64,000 bases of DNA, taken from positions 50,583,174 to 50,647,173 of the forward strand of contig CM059975.1 in assembly GCA_030490835.1 (NCBI GenBank). Reading direction: 5' to 3'. How positions within the stretch are numbered: position 1 is the first letter of the stretch; every line of letters begins with the position of its first letter. The notes beneath the pieces are model-generated. The model searched no databases. It was not told the origin of the DNA and was given only the letters and a program-made list of their open reading frames with translations. Of the stretch, positions 47,302-58,977 are shown one piece after another. Source of the DNA: Annona cherimola. Lineage: Eukaryota > Streptophyta > Magnoliopsida > Magnoliales > Annonaceae. The translations under genes were made by a program, and so were the position numbers.

Positions 47302-50300
47302 TTAGTTAAGCTCTATCATCCCCATATCATTCCTAATCTTATAAAATGAATCTTTGGCTAGAGGTTTGGTAAAGATATCAGCAATTTGGTCTTCTGTTTT
47401 CACATATTCTAAGCACACATCATGATTTTCAACATGTTCTCTAATAAAATGGTGTCTTACATCAATATGTTTAGTTCTTGAATGCAGTACAGGATTTTTA
47501 GTTAAACATATTGCACTTGTATTATCACATCTAATTGGAATATCAACATATTCAATACCATAATCCTTTAATTGTTGTTTCATCCAAAGTAGTTGGGCAC
47601 AACAACTACCGGCGGCTATGTATTCGGCTTCCGCAGTAGATAGTGCAACACTTGTTTGTTTTCTTGAATGCCATGAAACTAGCATATGTCCAAGAAATTG
47701 ACAAGTTCCACTGGTACTTTTTCTATCAACTTTATATCCGGCAAAGTCTGCATCCGAATAGCCGATTAGATCAAAGGTTGATCCCTTTGGATACCATAGT
47801 CCAAGGTTTGTAGTTTTTATCAAATATTTAAAAATTCTTTTTACAGTAAGTAGATGTGATTCTTTGGGACATGCTTGAAATCTAGAGCACATACAAACAC
47901 TAAATAAGATATCGGGTCTAGAAGCAGTTAAATAAAGCAAAGATCCTATCATGCTCCTATAAAGCTTTTGATCGATACTTTTACCGTTTTCATCCGTGTC
48001 GATTTTGATTGTTGAGCTCATTGGAGTGTTTGCTCCTTTGCTATTCTACATTCCAAATTTCTTGAGCATCTCTTTGACATACTTGGACTGGTTCAGAAAT
48101 ATTCCTTCACTTTGTTGCTTGATTTGTAGTCCAAGGAAGAAATTTAATTCTCCCATCATGCTCATTTCGAATTCATTCTGCATAATCTTAGAAAATTCTT
48201 GGCATAGATTTTCGTCAGTAGCACCGAAGATTATGTCATCTACATAAATTTGTACAATTAAAATATTGCTATTTTTATATTTGATGAACAAAGTAGTGTC
48301 AACTTTCCCTCTTTGAAATTCATGATCAATCAAAAATTTGTTCAACCTTTCATACCAAGCTCTTGGAGCTTGTTTTAATCCATATAGTGCTTTGGTCAAT
48401 TTATACACATATTTTGATTGATCCTTATCTTCAAAACCAGGGGGTTGTTCAACATATACTTCTTCATTCAAATAGCCATTCAAGAATGCACTCTTCACAT
48501 CCATTTGGAACAATTTGAAATTCATATGTGAAGCGAATGCTAATAAGATACGTATGACTTCTAATCTAGCCACGGGTGCATATGATTCTTCAAAATCAAT
48601 TCCTTCTTCTTGGGAGTACCCTTTGGCTACTAATCGTGCCTTGTTTCTAATTACAAGACCGCTTTCGTCTAATTTGTTCCTAAATACCCATTTTGTACCA
48701 ATGACTATATGATTGTTTGGTCTAGGAACTAAATGCCATACATTGTTTCTTTCGAATTGATTTAGCTCTTCTTGCATTGAAATAACCCAATGTTCATCAT
48801 TAAGAGCTTGTTCAATGGTATTTGGTTCAATTTTCGATACAAACGCATATTGGCCATAAACGTTTTGTTTTGATCTTCTAGTTTTTACTCCTTCATATAT
48901 GTTTCCAATAACTTGTTCAATTGGATGGGTATTTTTGAACTTTAAATCAGTTGGAGGTTTGTAAGAGTCATTACCTTCACTTACCTCTTCCTCCTCTGGA
49001 TTTTCTGGCTTGAGCTCGAGTTCCTTTGGTTGTTCTTTGCTTTTTGTCTCATCTGCATCACTTAGTTCATCCTCCTTTCTCGGACTTTGGTTAATTTCAT
49101 CAAATACAACATGTATGGATTCTTCTACAACTTGATTTCGTTTGTTGAATACTCTATATGCTTTGCTATTTGAAGAATAACCAAGGAATATAGCCTCATC
49201 GCTTTTGGTATCTAATTTACCCAAATTGGTTTTTCCATTATTTAAAACATAGCATGTACATCCAAAAGCATGAAAATATGAGATATTTGGTTTCCTTCCT
49301 TTCCATAGTTCATATGGGGTCTTTTTCAAGATTGCTCGAATGGTAACTCGGTTCAAAACATGACAAGCTGTACTCACAGCTTCACCCCAAAATTTCTTGG
49401 ATAAATTGCTCTCATTTAGCATAGTTCTAGCCATCTCTTGTATAGTTCTATTTTTCCTTTCAACTACTCCATTTTGTTGTGGAGTTCTTGGTGCAGAAAA
49501 TGTGTGGTGAATTCCTTTCCCATTACAAAATTTCATGAATCGTTTGTTTTCGAATTCGCCACCATGATCGCTTCTTATGGTCACAATAGTACTCTGTTTT
49601 TCATTTTGCACCAAATTCACAAAAGTTGCAAACATAGAGAAGGCTTCATCTTTACTAGCTAAGAGAATTATCCATGTGAATCTTGAAAAATCATCAACTA
49701 TGACAAATACATATTTCTTTCCACCAATGGTTAGAATGTCGGATGGCCCGTATAGATCCATATGTAGCAATTCAAGTGGCTTAGTGGTGGAAATTTCCTT
49801 TTTGGTAGAGAAAGGCATCTTGGGTTGTTTTGATAATTGACATGTCTTGCAAATCTTGTCTTTGTCATATTTTAATCTTGGTAATCCTTCTACCAAACTC
49901 TTTTTCCATAGGGTTTTTATGTTGCCCATGTTTATATGTCCAAGCCTCTTGTGCCAAACCCATGGATCGTTATCAATAGCCATTAGACATTGACCATCTA
50001 ATTCATCAAGTGAAACCAGATAAATATTTCCATGTCTTTTACCACTAAACATGATATGTTCTCCATCAAATATATTACATATAGATGATTCAAACACAAC
50101 TTTGTATCCTTTATCACATAATTGGCTAATGCTCATTAAATTGTGTTTGAGTCCTTCAACAAACAAAACATCTTCCATGCATGCATTTGAAATACTATGT
50201 ATATTTCCTTTACCTTTAATTTTACCTTTTTCATTATTGCCAAAGGCAACCATTCCATCATTACACGGCTTAAGTTTATGAAACAAACTTCTTTCACCGG

Positions 50301-50364
50301 TCATATGCCTTGAACATCCGCTATCCATGAACCATTCATTGTTTGCCTTTGCCTTAAAACATGT
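47302..50364 (-). pseudogene. pol: E3 pol with one stop after the RT core
   Basis: From the candidate acceptor the frame gives 1020 residues and is broken only by TAG at 48048-48046 (E1 has CAA there, in [10 protein letters not shown]). The piece before the stop holds protease DSGCSRHM, the integrase motifs and RT with YVDDIIFGA. The piece after it (47302-48021) holds RNase H with [16 protein letters not shown] and TKHIDVRHH. Apart from the stop it is very close to E1. RNase H would be lost unless the stop is read through, so the copy is probably defective. Confidence 0.92.
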
Positions 50365-51064
50365 CTGAAAAATAAGTAAATAAATCTTATCTTTTTGGTA
50401 CCCATTTTATGGGTCCATTTGGGTTAGTAATAGAATCTAATCTAAGTTGATCTAACTTTGAAAGCCCAAATCTTGTGTTTCTTGGAACCCAAACTAATTT
50501 AGCACCATGGTCATATAGTTTCTTAAAATTACATTTGTAAGTTTTATGACCCATCTTATTGCAGAAATTACAAGCCAAAGATAATCTTGGAGTAGGTCTC
50601 CAAGCATACAAAGGTTCAATCATTGGTCTTTTAGTCCACTTAAAATTTTTCTTTTGTGGCTTGTATATAGATGCAGTTTTAGTTTGATATTTCTCAAGTA
50701 ATTTCATATTTGATTTGCTACTTTCTCCTTGCTCAAATGTATGATACCCAAGACCTCTTTTATGTGTTTGGGAGGTCATATTCAAAAACATTTTGACGCT
50801 TTCTCCTGGATTAGAGAACTTGGCTAATGATTCATTTAATGATTTGTTCTCCTTTTTTAGCAAATCATTTTCTTCTGCAAGTTTACCATTTATAATTATT
50901 ACTGCATCACATTGTTTTTTCTTGATTGTAAACTTGCTTCCTAATTTCTTCATTTCTTCATATAAAGAATCATATGCCATTTGTAGCTCATCTAATTCAG
51001 CACATTTGAGGCATTCATGAGAGGAAGAATAACTTGAATTAGGAAGGGAGAATTTGGAACTTAC
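50365..51064 (-). other. Candidate coding intron (exitron) joining E3 gag to pol
   Basis: The 700-bp interval starts GAG|GTAAGT and ends TTATTTTTCAG on the minus strand. It contains gag residues 367-591 and the gag stop. Its length is again 1 modulo 3. Confidence 0.7.
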
Positions 51065-52162
51065 CTCTTCATTGCTTGTGCATTTTGTTGAGGTATTTTG
51101 TTCTCCTTGCTCGATTTGTGCCATACAGCAAATTCTCGCACATTCTTCCGCTTCGATTTCGTCGGTTGAGGAGCTACTCGTTGTAGATTCCTCGTCATTC
51201 ACGTACATGCCTCTTCCTTTATATTTCTGAAATCTTCTATTGTCCCCTCGATCCTTTCTTTGTTCTTTTGCCTTGATTTCTTCGGGAGTTTGGGCTTGCA
51301 TATGTCCCGAACCACCGCATCGGTAGCACTTGGTTGATTCTTTCTTCTTCTCTTGGGGAGTTCTTTCTTTGAAGCTTCTGAAATTTTTGCCTTTCCTCAC
51401 AAATTTTCTGAATCGTTTTGTGAGTAGAGCAATCTCGTCGTCATTTTGAGAAGAAGATGTGTCATCGGTGTCTTGTGCGGCTTTTAAGGCAATTACTCTT
51501 TTGCCCCTGTGTTGATCTTCATTCCTTTTCTTAATTAGCTCATGTGACATAAGTGAGCTAATTAAGTTTTCAAGCTTCAGCGTGTTGAGGTCTTTGGCTT
51601 CTTCAATTGCAGTGATCTTTGGAGTCCATGATTCGGGTAGAGCTCTTAAAATCTTCATGACCTGCTCAGATTCAGATATTGCTTTTCCAAGACCTTTTAA
51701 AGCATTAATAATCTTAGAGAATCTAGCAAACATTTCAGAAATATTTTCTGTTTCTAGCATTCTAAAGTTCTCTAGTTCTCCAATCAAAATATTCCTTCTC
51801 GTCCCTTGGACTTGAGAAGTTCCTTCGTAGATAGAGGTTAGTGTATCCCATATCTCTTTGGCGGTTAAGCAAGAGGATACTCTATCATACTCGGAGGCAG
51901 TGAGAGCACAAAATAAGGAGTTCATAGCTTTGGCATTGCTCTTCACTATTCTTACTTCTTCATCGGTCCATTTGGAAGCTCGTTCATCGGTAGGCAATAT
52001 TACTCCATCTTGGATAGCAATCCAAGAGTCCATATCGGTAGCCATGATGAGTTGCTTCATACGAAGCTTCCAATATCCAAAATTATTCCCATCAAACAAT
52101 GGTGGCCTTGTAAAGGATTGGCCTTCAGCAAATGCGGGAACGGAAGTAGATTGGGATGCCAT
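50387..52162 (-). CDS. gag: E3 gag, 591 residues with two zinc knuckles
   Basis: It matches E1 Gag closely from [15 protein letters not shown]. The first knuckle is [13 protein letters not shown], but the final Cys is missing because a short deletion joins QAQ to TPEE, so it may not bind zinc. The coiled coil is shorter than in E1 (a few codons lost near GKLAEEND). The second knuckle [14 protein letters not shown] is intact. The product ends IKWVPKR. Confidence 0.93.
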   Translation of the reverse strand: MASQSTSVPAFAEGQSFTRPPLFDGNNFGYWKLRMKQLIMATDMDSWIAIQDGVILPTDERASKWTDEEVRIVKSNAKAMNSLFCALTASEYDRVSSCLTAKEIWDTLTSIYEGTSQVQGTRRNILIGELENFRMLETENISEMFARFSKIINALKGLGKAISESEQVMKILRALPESWTPKITAIEEAKDLNTLKLENLISSLMSHELIKKRNEDQHRGKRVIALKAAQDTDDTSSSQNDDEIALLTKRFRKFVRKGKNFRSFKERTPQEKKKESTKCYRCGGSGHMQAQTPEEIKAKEQRKDRGDNRRFQKYKGRGMYVNDEESTTSSSSTDEIEAEECARICCMAQIEQGEQNTSTKCTSNEEVSSKFSLPNSSYSSSHECLKCAELDELQMAYDSLYEEMKKLGSKFTIKKKQCDAVIIINGKLAEENDLLKKENKSLNESLAKFSNPGESVKMFLNMTSQTHKRGLGYHTFEQGESSKSNMKLLEKYQTKTASIYKPQKKNFKWTKRPMIEPLYAWRPTPRLSLACNFCNKMGHKTYKCNFKKLYDHGAKLVWVPRNTRFGLSKLDQLRLDSITNPNGPIKWVPKR

Positions 52163-52196
52163 TTCAATAAGATCTCTTTGATAAACTCAAAGACCT

Positions 52197-52212
52197 GCTC
52201 TGATACCTTTGT
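52197..52212 (-). other. E3 primer binding site with altered LTR junction
   Basis: On the minus strand the site reads ACAAAGGTATCAGAGC after the LTR end. E1 and E2 have AG then TGGTATCAGAGC. The first T of the site is lost and five bases (TTTGT on the plus strand, 52208-52212) replace the normal spacer. They equal the E3 target duplication. Confidence 0.85.
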
Positions 52213-54013
52213 TGTTGGTCCCGAGTTGATGGCTAAACCCAAGAGGGGAGGGGTGAATTGGGTTCTTTAAAATTTCTTTGATAAACTCAAAGATCTTAAC
52301 CCCTTGAAAAAATTAATCCCCTTTTTAAGCGAATGGAGAGCAAATAAGATAAAGCAGTAAAAATAAGTAGAACACAAGATTTATAGTGGTTCGGGCAAAC
52401 CTTCCCTACTCCACTCTTCCAAGCTCACACTCCGTTGTGACTTGGGTTCCACTATGTATTCCAAGAATACACTTAGAGTCACCGCTCTCTTCTAGATTCA
52501 AAGCTCTAGGGGGCATATACAACTAGAGCCACTTGCTCTCTTCTAGATTCAAAGCTCTAGGGGGCATACACAACTAGAGCCACTTGCTCTCTTCTAGATT
52601 CAAAGCTCTAGGGGGCATACACAACTAGAGCCACTTGCTCTCTTCTAGATTCAAAGCTCTAGGGGGCATATACAATCACTTGCACAAGTAGGTGATGAGT
52701 CACACTCCAATCACACCCTACTTTGCATACACTTGATCTTAGCTACTCAAGCTAAATCAAGATTTATACAACCAAATAAAGAAATGAATAAAAACTACAC
52801 TTTACAGATTTGTGTAGGCAGTTTTGAGCTTGAGGAAGAAATCAAAAATAGCTTGAATGATGATTGTTGAAGCAACTTGCAGTTTGAAGCTCTTTCTTTC
52901 CTTGAAACACTCAAATATGGAGAAAAGGTATTTGAAAGTCTTTCTTGCACTTCTTTTCTTTCTTTGATCTTTAGAGTAGTGTCTCTTGTCTTTTCTTACG
53001 TTCATTTGAATGTCCTTTTATAGATTGAGGAAAATATGAACGTTGTAGAAGTGGTTGGCGTGCAATAAATGAACTCCAACGTTCAAAAATTTGACCGTTA
53101 TTCTCCAAGTCCAAGATGAAGTCGACTTGGCCTGCGACTTGGCTTCCAAGTCGCACATGGAGTCGACTTGGCCTGCGACTTGGGTTCTTCAGAAACTCAA
53201 GTCTGAGACTTGGGTCGACTTGGCTTTCAGACTTCAACTCAAGTCGATCCTGAAGTCGACTTGGGTTGCGACTTGGCTTGGTCTATTGCAGAAACGCCTT
53301 GATCTTCTTGAAATGTCTTGAGTCTTGCAAACCATTTGAAAGCTTTGAGTTCTTGCATAATATATGTATGTTCCTTGCTTTGCTTTGGACTCACTTGGTC
53401 TTCATGACTTGGATTTTACTCCATTTGGAAGCTAGCTTGAAGATTTGCTTTGAGCTTGATAGACTTGATTTGAATGTAGAACATGATTCTTAACTTTGAA
53501 ATTGACTCATTTGTTTTTCATCTTGATTCCTTGGACTTCGAATGATAAATCCTCTTGAATATCATGAAAATAGCATCTTTGAAAGTTTGAACATCTCAAG
53601 TCGTGGATGGAGTCGACCTGGCCTGCGACTTCACCCAAGTCGCACCTGGAGTCGACTTCGTTTGCGACTTCGTTATGTTCGTTTCCACTTTTCAGCTCTG
53701 GATACTCTAAGTCGATGCTGGAGTCGACTTCGTCTGCGACTTGACTTCCCAAGTCGCAAGTGGAGTCGACTTGACTTGCGACTTCACCTGTTGCCTTTTG
53801 GGATTCATTCTCAAGTCGATATTTGAGTCGACTTTGAGATCGACTTCACCCAAGTCGAAGTCCAAGTCGACTTGGAGATCGACTTGACTTCTTTGCTTTC
53901 CTTAAACATTTGTCAAACATGTTAGTACTCTTTATATACTCAAATAAGTTCTTGTTGATCATCAAAACTCAGGCTTTGGTCAATTTAGATTATTTTGAAC
54001 ATTGTTTCCAACA
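52213..54013 (-). repeat. E3 5' LTR
   Basis: It is 1801 bp with four 51-bp units. GTCGAC clusters lie at about 53890-53610 and 53270-53115, and the TATA box is at 53022-53016. Confidence 0.93.
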
Positions 54014-54714
54014 TTTGTAACTATGCTTCTTTCATTTATTTATCATATCACTTACAGGCAAATCAACTTGATCTTTTTTATCACTTGGCTTTCCCTGCAC
54101 CTGTCTGAGGTTGGGAAAACAAAACATGAGTCGAAACTCAATAAGCAAGCAATTTTCATTTTAAATGCATTCCTCTCCATTTGATAGAAGACACTTACGA
54201 AGTGATCAACTACCAATGGAATAGAAACTTTTTCATAAACCATTTTTGGAAACCTTTCATAAACCATTCTTGAAAACTATTCATAAATGCATTTCTCTCT
54301 ATTCGATAGGAGACACTTAGCAAGTGATCAACAATCAATGGAATAGAAACCTTTTCATAAAAATCATTTCATAAACATTTGATGTGCAAATGCTTCCTTT
54401 TCACTCCTGACATAAACTTTCGTGTGCGGGTATGCTAGCCCAGGGAACTAATAACTCGTATTTTTACGAGTTATCATGGCCCATTTCAGACTTAATTTGT
54501 GTGTTAGTTCGAGAGATTAGGTATAGTTTGCACTCATTTATCTTAATTTTCATCCGTTTTGCATTTTAGGAGCATTAATTAGTTTTTAGGCAATTTTTGC
54601 ATTATTTAGGCATTTTTAGTTCATTTATTTAGTTTTTCCATCTTTTGTAGGAAGGACGGGATGTATGATAGTAGAGCGGACGAATTGAATGCAAACTGAG
54701 GCGTCCAGAACCAG

Positions 54715-55455
54715 AGAGTTGGCGCCTAGGCGCTACCCTACACGCCTTGACCATTTGCAGCACACGACTAACATGAAGGAGCAGTCCAAAGAGTTGGCGC
54801 CTAGGCGCCACTTAATCAACATGCAACTCAAGTGAAAACATTGCTGAAACCACAAGTTAGAAACCATATCCAGGGAGTTGGTGCCTAGGCGCCAGTGCAA
54901 AAATTCCTAAGGTTCCAGAATGTGTCTAAACTGCTCAACACACAGAGAGTTGGCGCCTAGGCGCCAATACGCATTTGTATGCGAATATTCCAGTGCGTAA
55001 GCTGTGCAAAAGGGGACTCTATATATAGATCCTAGGCGTTCACTCGCGAGAGAGGAAGAAAAAGAGCAGGTACGAACTATAGTGCAAGAGAAAGTGGAAA
55101 TCGATATCAAAGCTCGGATTGAAGAAAGGAATCAAGTCCCGTTGGTGGAAACCGCTGGAAAATAGTTTTTGTTATTCTTTCCAATTTTCTTTCTCTGCCT
55201 TATGGATACTTTTTATTTGGATGTATTGGATGTTAAGATCATATCTTTGAGCTAAACCTCAATTAGATGGATAGTTAGAATGAATTGAATTCTAAACTAT
55301 ATTGTTTCTTGGTTCTTAAAATATTTAGGAATGAATATTTAAGCTTATATATGATTGTGTATGATTTACCTTTGCATGCGTGAGTATAATGCTTTCACGG
55401 AGTGTTCATCATGGCGCCGGGGCACCCCCAATCGGCGCCTAGGCGCCGATGCCTT
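54715..55455. repeat. GGCGCCTAGGCGCC palindromes in H
   Basis: The 14-base palindrome or a near copy occurs at about 54721, 54795, 54880, 54952 and 55434. The first four are preceded by GAGTTG or GAGTTGG. Confidence 0.8.
55019..55028 (+). promoter_or_regulatory. TATA box candidate of H
   Basis: TATATATAG lies between the palindromes and the ORF, followed by a purine-rich stretch. Nothing else is recognised in 55030-55640. Confidence 0.4.
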
Positions 55456-55660
55456 TCATCAATTTTGTCAGATGGATTGAGTTACTTGGAATTAGTTGGT
55501 ACTTGTTTGCCATTGGTTGCAAGGTGATTGCTTCTGGTGCATTTGGTTAGTACTTGTTGGACTGCTTGCTGGATTGCTTGGGTGTGTATTGGCTTGTCGG
55601 ATTGCTTGGTTGCGTTGAATTTCTGTTTGCAAGGATTGTTTGAAATTGCTTGGCTGCAAG

Positions 55661-56769
55661 ATGGCTTCATCATCATTAGCCAAGAGGAAGAAAGTTCAGG
55701 AACCCGTCGAATTCGACGCCAACCGGTTTGTGTCCGCTCAGGCATTCAAGCGGTACACAGACTCGGTTCAGAAGCGACACCTAATTCCTGAAGGGGGAAT
55801 AAAGATTATCTCTTTCTCTGACAACTTCATCAACACGCTGAACGCTCGAGGGTGGCAGAAATTCCTCGCACAGCCTGAGTCTGCAATAGTGCCAGTGGTG
55901 AAAGAGTTCTATGCCAATGCCGTAGAACATGAGCAGGGCAGGGTGAAGGTTCGGGGCAAGATCATCCCATTTCATGCCGAAGCGATCAACTCCTATTACG
56001 GATCGGGCTCTTTTGACTATCCAGACCAATATGAGGAGTTTTTGGAGGGAGAAGGTTGAGATGTCAACTCTATCACCGAGCATATCTGCCAACAGCCTCT
56101 GACATGGAAATCAAGGGGAGGCCAACTCACATCATTCAAGCGCAGCGAGATGATGTACGACGGGCGAATGTTTTTCCATTTTATTTCAGCCCGGATGATG
56201 CCATCGACCAACGTCAGTGAGGTGACGATGGACAGAGCATTGCTACTACATGCCATCTACAGCGGCATGATGATAGATGTGGGTTGCCTTATCTACCAGC
56301 ATACTGCGCGACCGCACCCCGGGCCAGCTACTACTTCCCATCTCTCATCACCGAGCTCTACAAGCGAGCAGGCGTCAAATGGGAGCCGATGGAGGAAGTC
56401 CTGAATTGTCAGGCCATCATAGACGACCTCTCCTACCGCACCCAGCCCCAGGTTCACACAGCCACAACACGCCCCAGATCAGCTCCGTCTACAGCAGGAC
56501 CATCTTCACAGCCGCTATCCACGGCTGAGCGGCTAACCAACCTGGAGAATCTAGTTACCGCCCAAGCCAGATACTAGCAGTAGTATGATCGGGCGATGGA
56601 GGCTTACCTATGGCGAATCGTAGAGGACCGCCAGATCGATATCTCCACCCTCCTGCCCTTCCCACCGATGCCGCCAGAGGTCCAAGCTTGCTTCGGATAG
56701 CAGTCTCAGCCCCAGCTCGATGAAGAGTCTGACAAGGATGACGAGGACACGACGAAATTCGATTCCTGA
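55661..56769 (+). pseudogene. H accessory ORF, putative plant transposon protein type, broken
   Basis: The start at ATG 55661 (MASSSLAKRKKVQEP) is chosen over an upstream non-ATG opening. The first 130 residues include FDANRFVSAQAFKRY, HLIPEGGIKI, FINTLNARGWQKFLAQPES, VVKEFYANA and the GKIIPFHAEAINSYYG motif. These are typical of the putative plant transposon protein family found in Athila/Tat-type elements. TGA at 56057-56059, a frameshift near 56284, and TAG codons at 56575, 56581 and 56698 break it. The C-terminal remnant has a Pro/Thr-rich linker, a short coiled coil (LTNLENLVTAQARY) and an acidic end. Confidence 0.75.
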
Positions 56770-57960
56770 GGGGAGTCCTAGTCCTTTCTTTCTGCTTTTC
56801 TTTTCTTTTATTTTTTCTTTTCATTATATTTTTCTTTTTAGTTTATCTTAGGATCATGCATTGAGGACAATACATCTCTCAAGTTTGGGGGGGTGTATAA
56901 TTCTCAACCATAGGTTAGTTTTGCATTTTAATTTTCATGCTTTAGTTTATGTTGCATGCATTTCAATTTCAGCTAATGAAAGTTGTCTTTGTTTCAATTC
57001 ATCTGATTGTGAAAATGTGCAAGGCTGTGATTAATTCTGATTTGAAATTGAATTCATGAAAGAATGGGCAATTCATATTGAAACCAAGTATAAAGCAGGT
57101 TGAAATTAACATGTGAAAGAATTAAAAGGAATTTCAGAATACATTGTTCTAATTCAATAACAAACATATCTTTCAGACCGAGATGATGAAAACTGAACTA
57201 AATAAATGCTGACCAAGTACTTCAACGAGTTCGGAAATGGTATTATTTCATAGGAATTAGTCAAACATGTTCAGTACCCCTAATAAAGCATTAAAAAAAG
57301 ATAAAAAGGGGGTGGTTGACCTAAGCTGAGTAATCGGGACTTGGCATCGATAAATGGCAAGGTTCGCGTAAAAAGCAAAGGAAAATCATAGTAACAACGC
57401 TTTAAAAAATGAAAATTCTACCTAGATACCCTGAAATATGGTGAGGGGAGCTAAAAAAATATATCTCCAGATATCCTGAAATATGGTGAGGAGAATTTTT
57501 GCAATAAGTTTGGGGGGAAAAAGAATTTGTAGTTGTTAGAGATTGAATTCAGTGACTTGATACCATTTGCTGTAACCAGTGTATTCAGTTTAATCCTTGG
57601 TTTGCTTGAGTTCATTGATTTCCTAACTAGTTTTCTGATCGAATGAAAGATTAACGTGTTGAAATATGACTTTGCACTATGAAATCTTAGCATCCACATG
57701 TAACTTGGTTTGAAAAGGAAAATGTAAGCGTTGTTTGTATAATGATGGATTTTTCAGGGTGAATGTTCCGGCCTCGCGAGAAATAAAATATATTTCATTT
57801 CATTCTGTTGATTTTTGGTTGAATGTGAAATTGTTTCCCTGCGGCTTTGAGAATAAATGCTTAATTAATTTCCCACCAAAATTTTAAAGCATCCAATTCT
57901 TTAACCGAGTCCGAAAAGTACATCACAGAAATATTTTGCATTGTGTTCCACATTCTGATT
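56770..57960 (+). other. H downstream noncoding region
   Basis: A pyrimidine-rich stretch is followed by GCATTGAGGACAAT and a CAAGTTTGGGGGGG tract, a pair I know from the 3' part of Athila/Tat-like elements. A GAAATATGGTGAG-containing block occurs twice (57421-57446 and about 57465-57490). No ORF is credible. Confidence 0.55.
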
Positions 57961-58117
57961 TTACATCTCAAACGAGAAAAACCCTTGATTAAAAGAGCTG
58001 AATACAATGGTCCATAAAAAAATGCTTAATAATAATGAAATGCGTAGAAGATCCTTCTACGTCTTTACAAGTGCACGAAAAATCGTGTCTAACAAAAAAA
58101 TATAAAGATAAATGAGT

Positions 58118-58392
58118 ACACTTCGCCCCGCGCCGTGACTCGAATGTGAGGTATATGACGCCACGCGCCATATCTTAAATATGAAGTACATGACGCCGTG
58201 CGCCATGACTTAAATATGAGGTACATGACGCCACGCACCATGTCTTAAATATGAGGTACATGACGCCACGCGCCATAACTTGAATATGAGGTACATGACG
58301 CCACGCGCCATGACTTAAATGTGAGGTATATGACGCCACGCGCCATGACTTAAATGTGAGCCAAGCGCCATGACTTAAATGTGAGTTTACGC
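58118..58392. repeat. 35-bp tandem repeat, about eight copies
   Basis: The unit contains ATGACGCCACGCGCCATGA and TTAAATATGAGG. The last copies are shortened. The short frame across it is a by-product of the repeat. Confidence 0.85.
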
Positions 58393-58533
58393 TTAGCCCG
58401 TCGACCAGCGATGACTCGGTTTGGGAACTAGTGAGGGGCCCGTCGGCTACACTAGTGACCCTACACAGCAAACTAAGTGCGCTCTTAGCTTCTGGATTTA
58501 CACAGCAGACCAGCGTGTCCTGCTTTCAGCTTC

Positions 58534-58540
58534 TATATAA
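58534..58540 (+). promoter_or_regulatory. TATA-like box after the 35-bp repeat
   Basis: TATATAA lies about 140 bp after the array, as in an LTR U3, but no LTR ends or partner were found. The rest of 58393-58645 holds nothing recognisable. Confidence 0.25.
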
Positions 58541-58649
58541 GAAACCAGCGTCTCCCGCATTCAGTGTCTGGATTGAACAATTGGGTGTTTTACCAAGAAA
58601 TGGATTCAACCGAATTTACAAAGTATGTTTGGGTCATTTTTGACCAATT

Positions 58650-58806
58650 AAAAAGGTTTGGGCCCAACTGGGCTTGTTGAAAAGAGTTTGGGCCACATTG
58701 GGCTTTTTGGAGAGTTTTTGGGCCATATTGGGCTTTTTGGAGAGTTTTGGGCCATCTTGGGCTTACTGGAGAGTTTTTTGAGCCATCTTGGGCTTACTGG
58801 AGGTTT
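58650..58806. repeat. Tandem repeat of about 36 bp, five copies
   Basis: Units share TTTGGGCC, then TTGGGCTT and GGAGAGTTTT. Copies differ in length and sequence. Confidence 0.8.
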
Positions 58807-58977
58807 TAGGTCTATTAATGCTCGGATTTGAGCAAAGAGGTCATTCACCCGTGTATCAACTTAGCTCACTTCTCGGAGAGTATTTACTCGGGGAGAAATA
58901 CATAATTATATATATATATATATTTGAAAGTCTTCTAAGATGTATGTGTATGAAAAAAAATATATATATATATTTTT

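Larger units (their letters stand above)
42953..54013 (-). mobile_element. E3: Ty1/copia element with third ORF, 11.06 kb
   Basis: LTRs at 42953-44803 (1851 bp) and 52213-54013 (1801 bp) are flanked by the target duplication TTTGT (42948-42952 and 54014-54018). The LTRs differ by one 51-bp tandem unit, one T and one substitution that I noticed, so the insertion is recent. Gag and the third ORF are open; pol has one stop. Gag and pol are close to those of E1, but the third ORF and LTR are much more diverged. Confidence 0.95.
42688..54430 (-). mobile_element. T-like LTR copy C, inverted and split by E3
   Basis: It starts TGTGGCACCCC, the complement of the T LTR 3' end (GGGGCGCCACA), and 42688-42780 matches T copies A and B in reverse. 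E3 takes 42953-54013. From 54014 the match resumes (for example CCATTGGTAGTTGATCACTT in reverse near 54220). It is lost by about 54430, so the LTR is truncated there. It is clearly diverged from A and B. Confidence 0.75.
54431..57960 (+). mobile_element. H: degenerate Athila/Tat-like element carrying an accessory ORF
   Basis: The left part starts with an inverted repeat (AACTCG...CGAGTT, about 54450-54475) and looks like LTR or leader: five palindromes, a TATATATAG at 55019-55028 and purine-rich sequence after it. A broken ORF lies at 55661-56769. Downstream is the TTTGGGGGGG tract (56885-56893), a block shared exactly with G (57421-57445), and more noncoding sequence. No gag, protease or RT is seen and no second LTR is found, so the limits are approximate. 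Confidence 0.55.
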
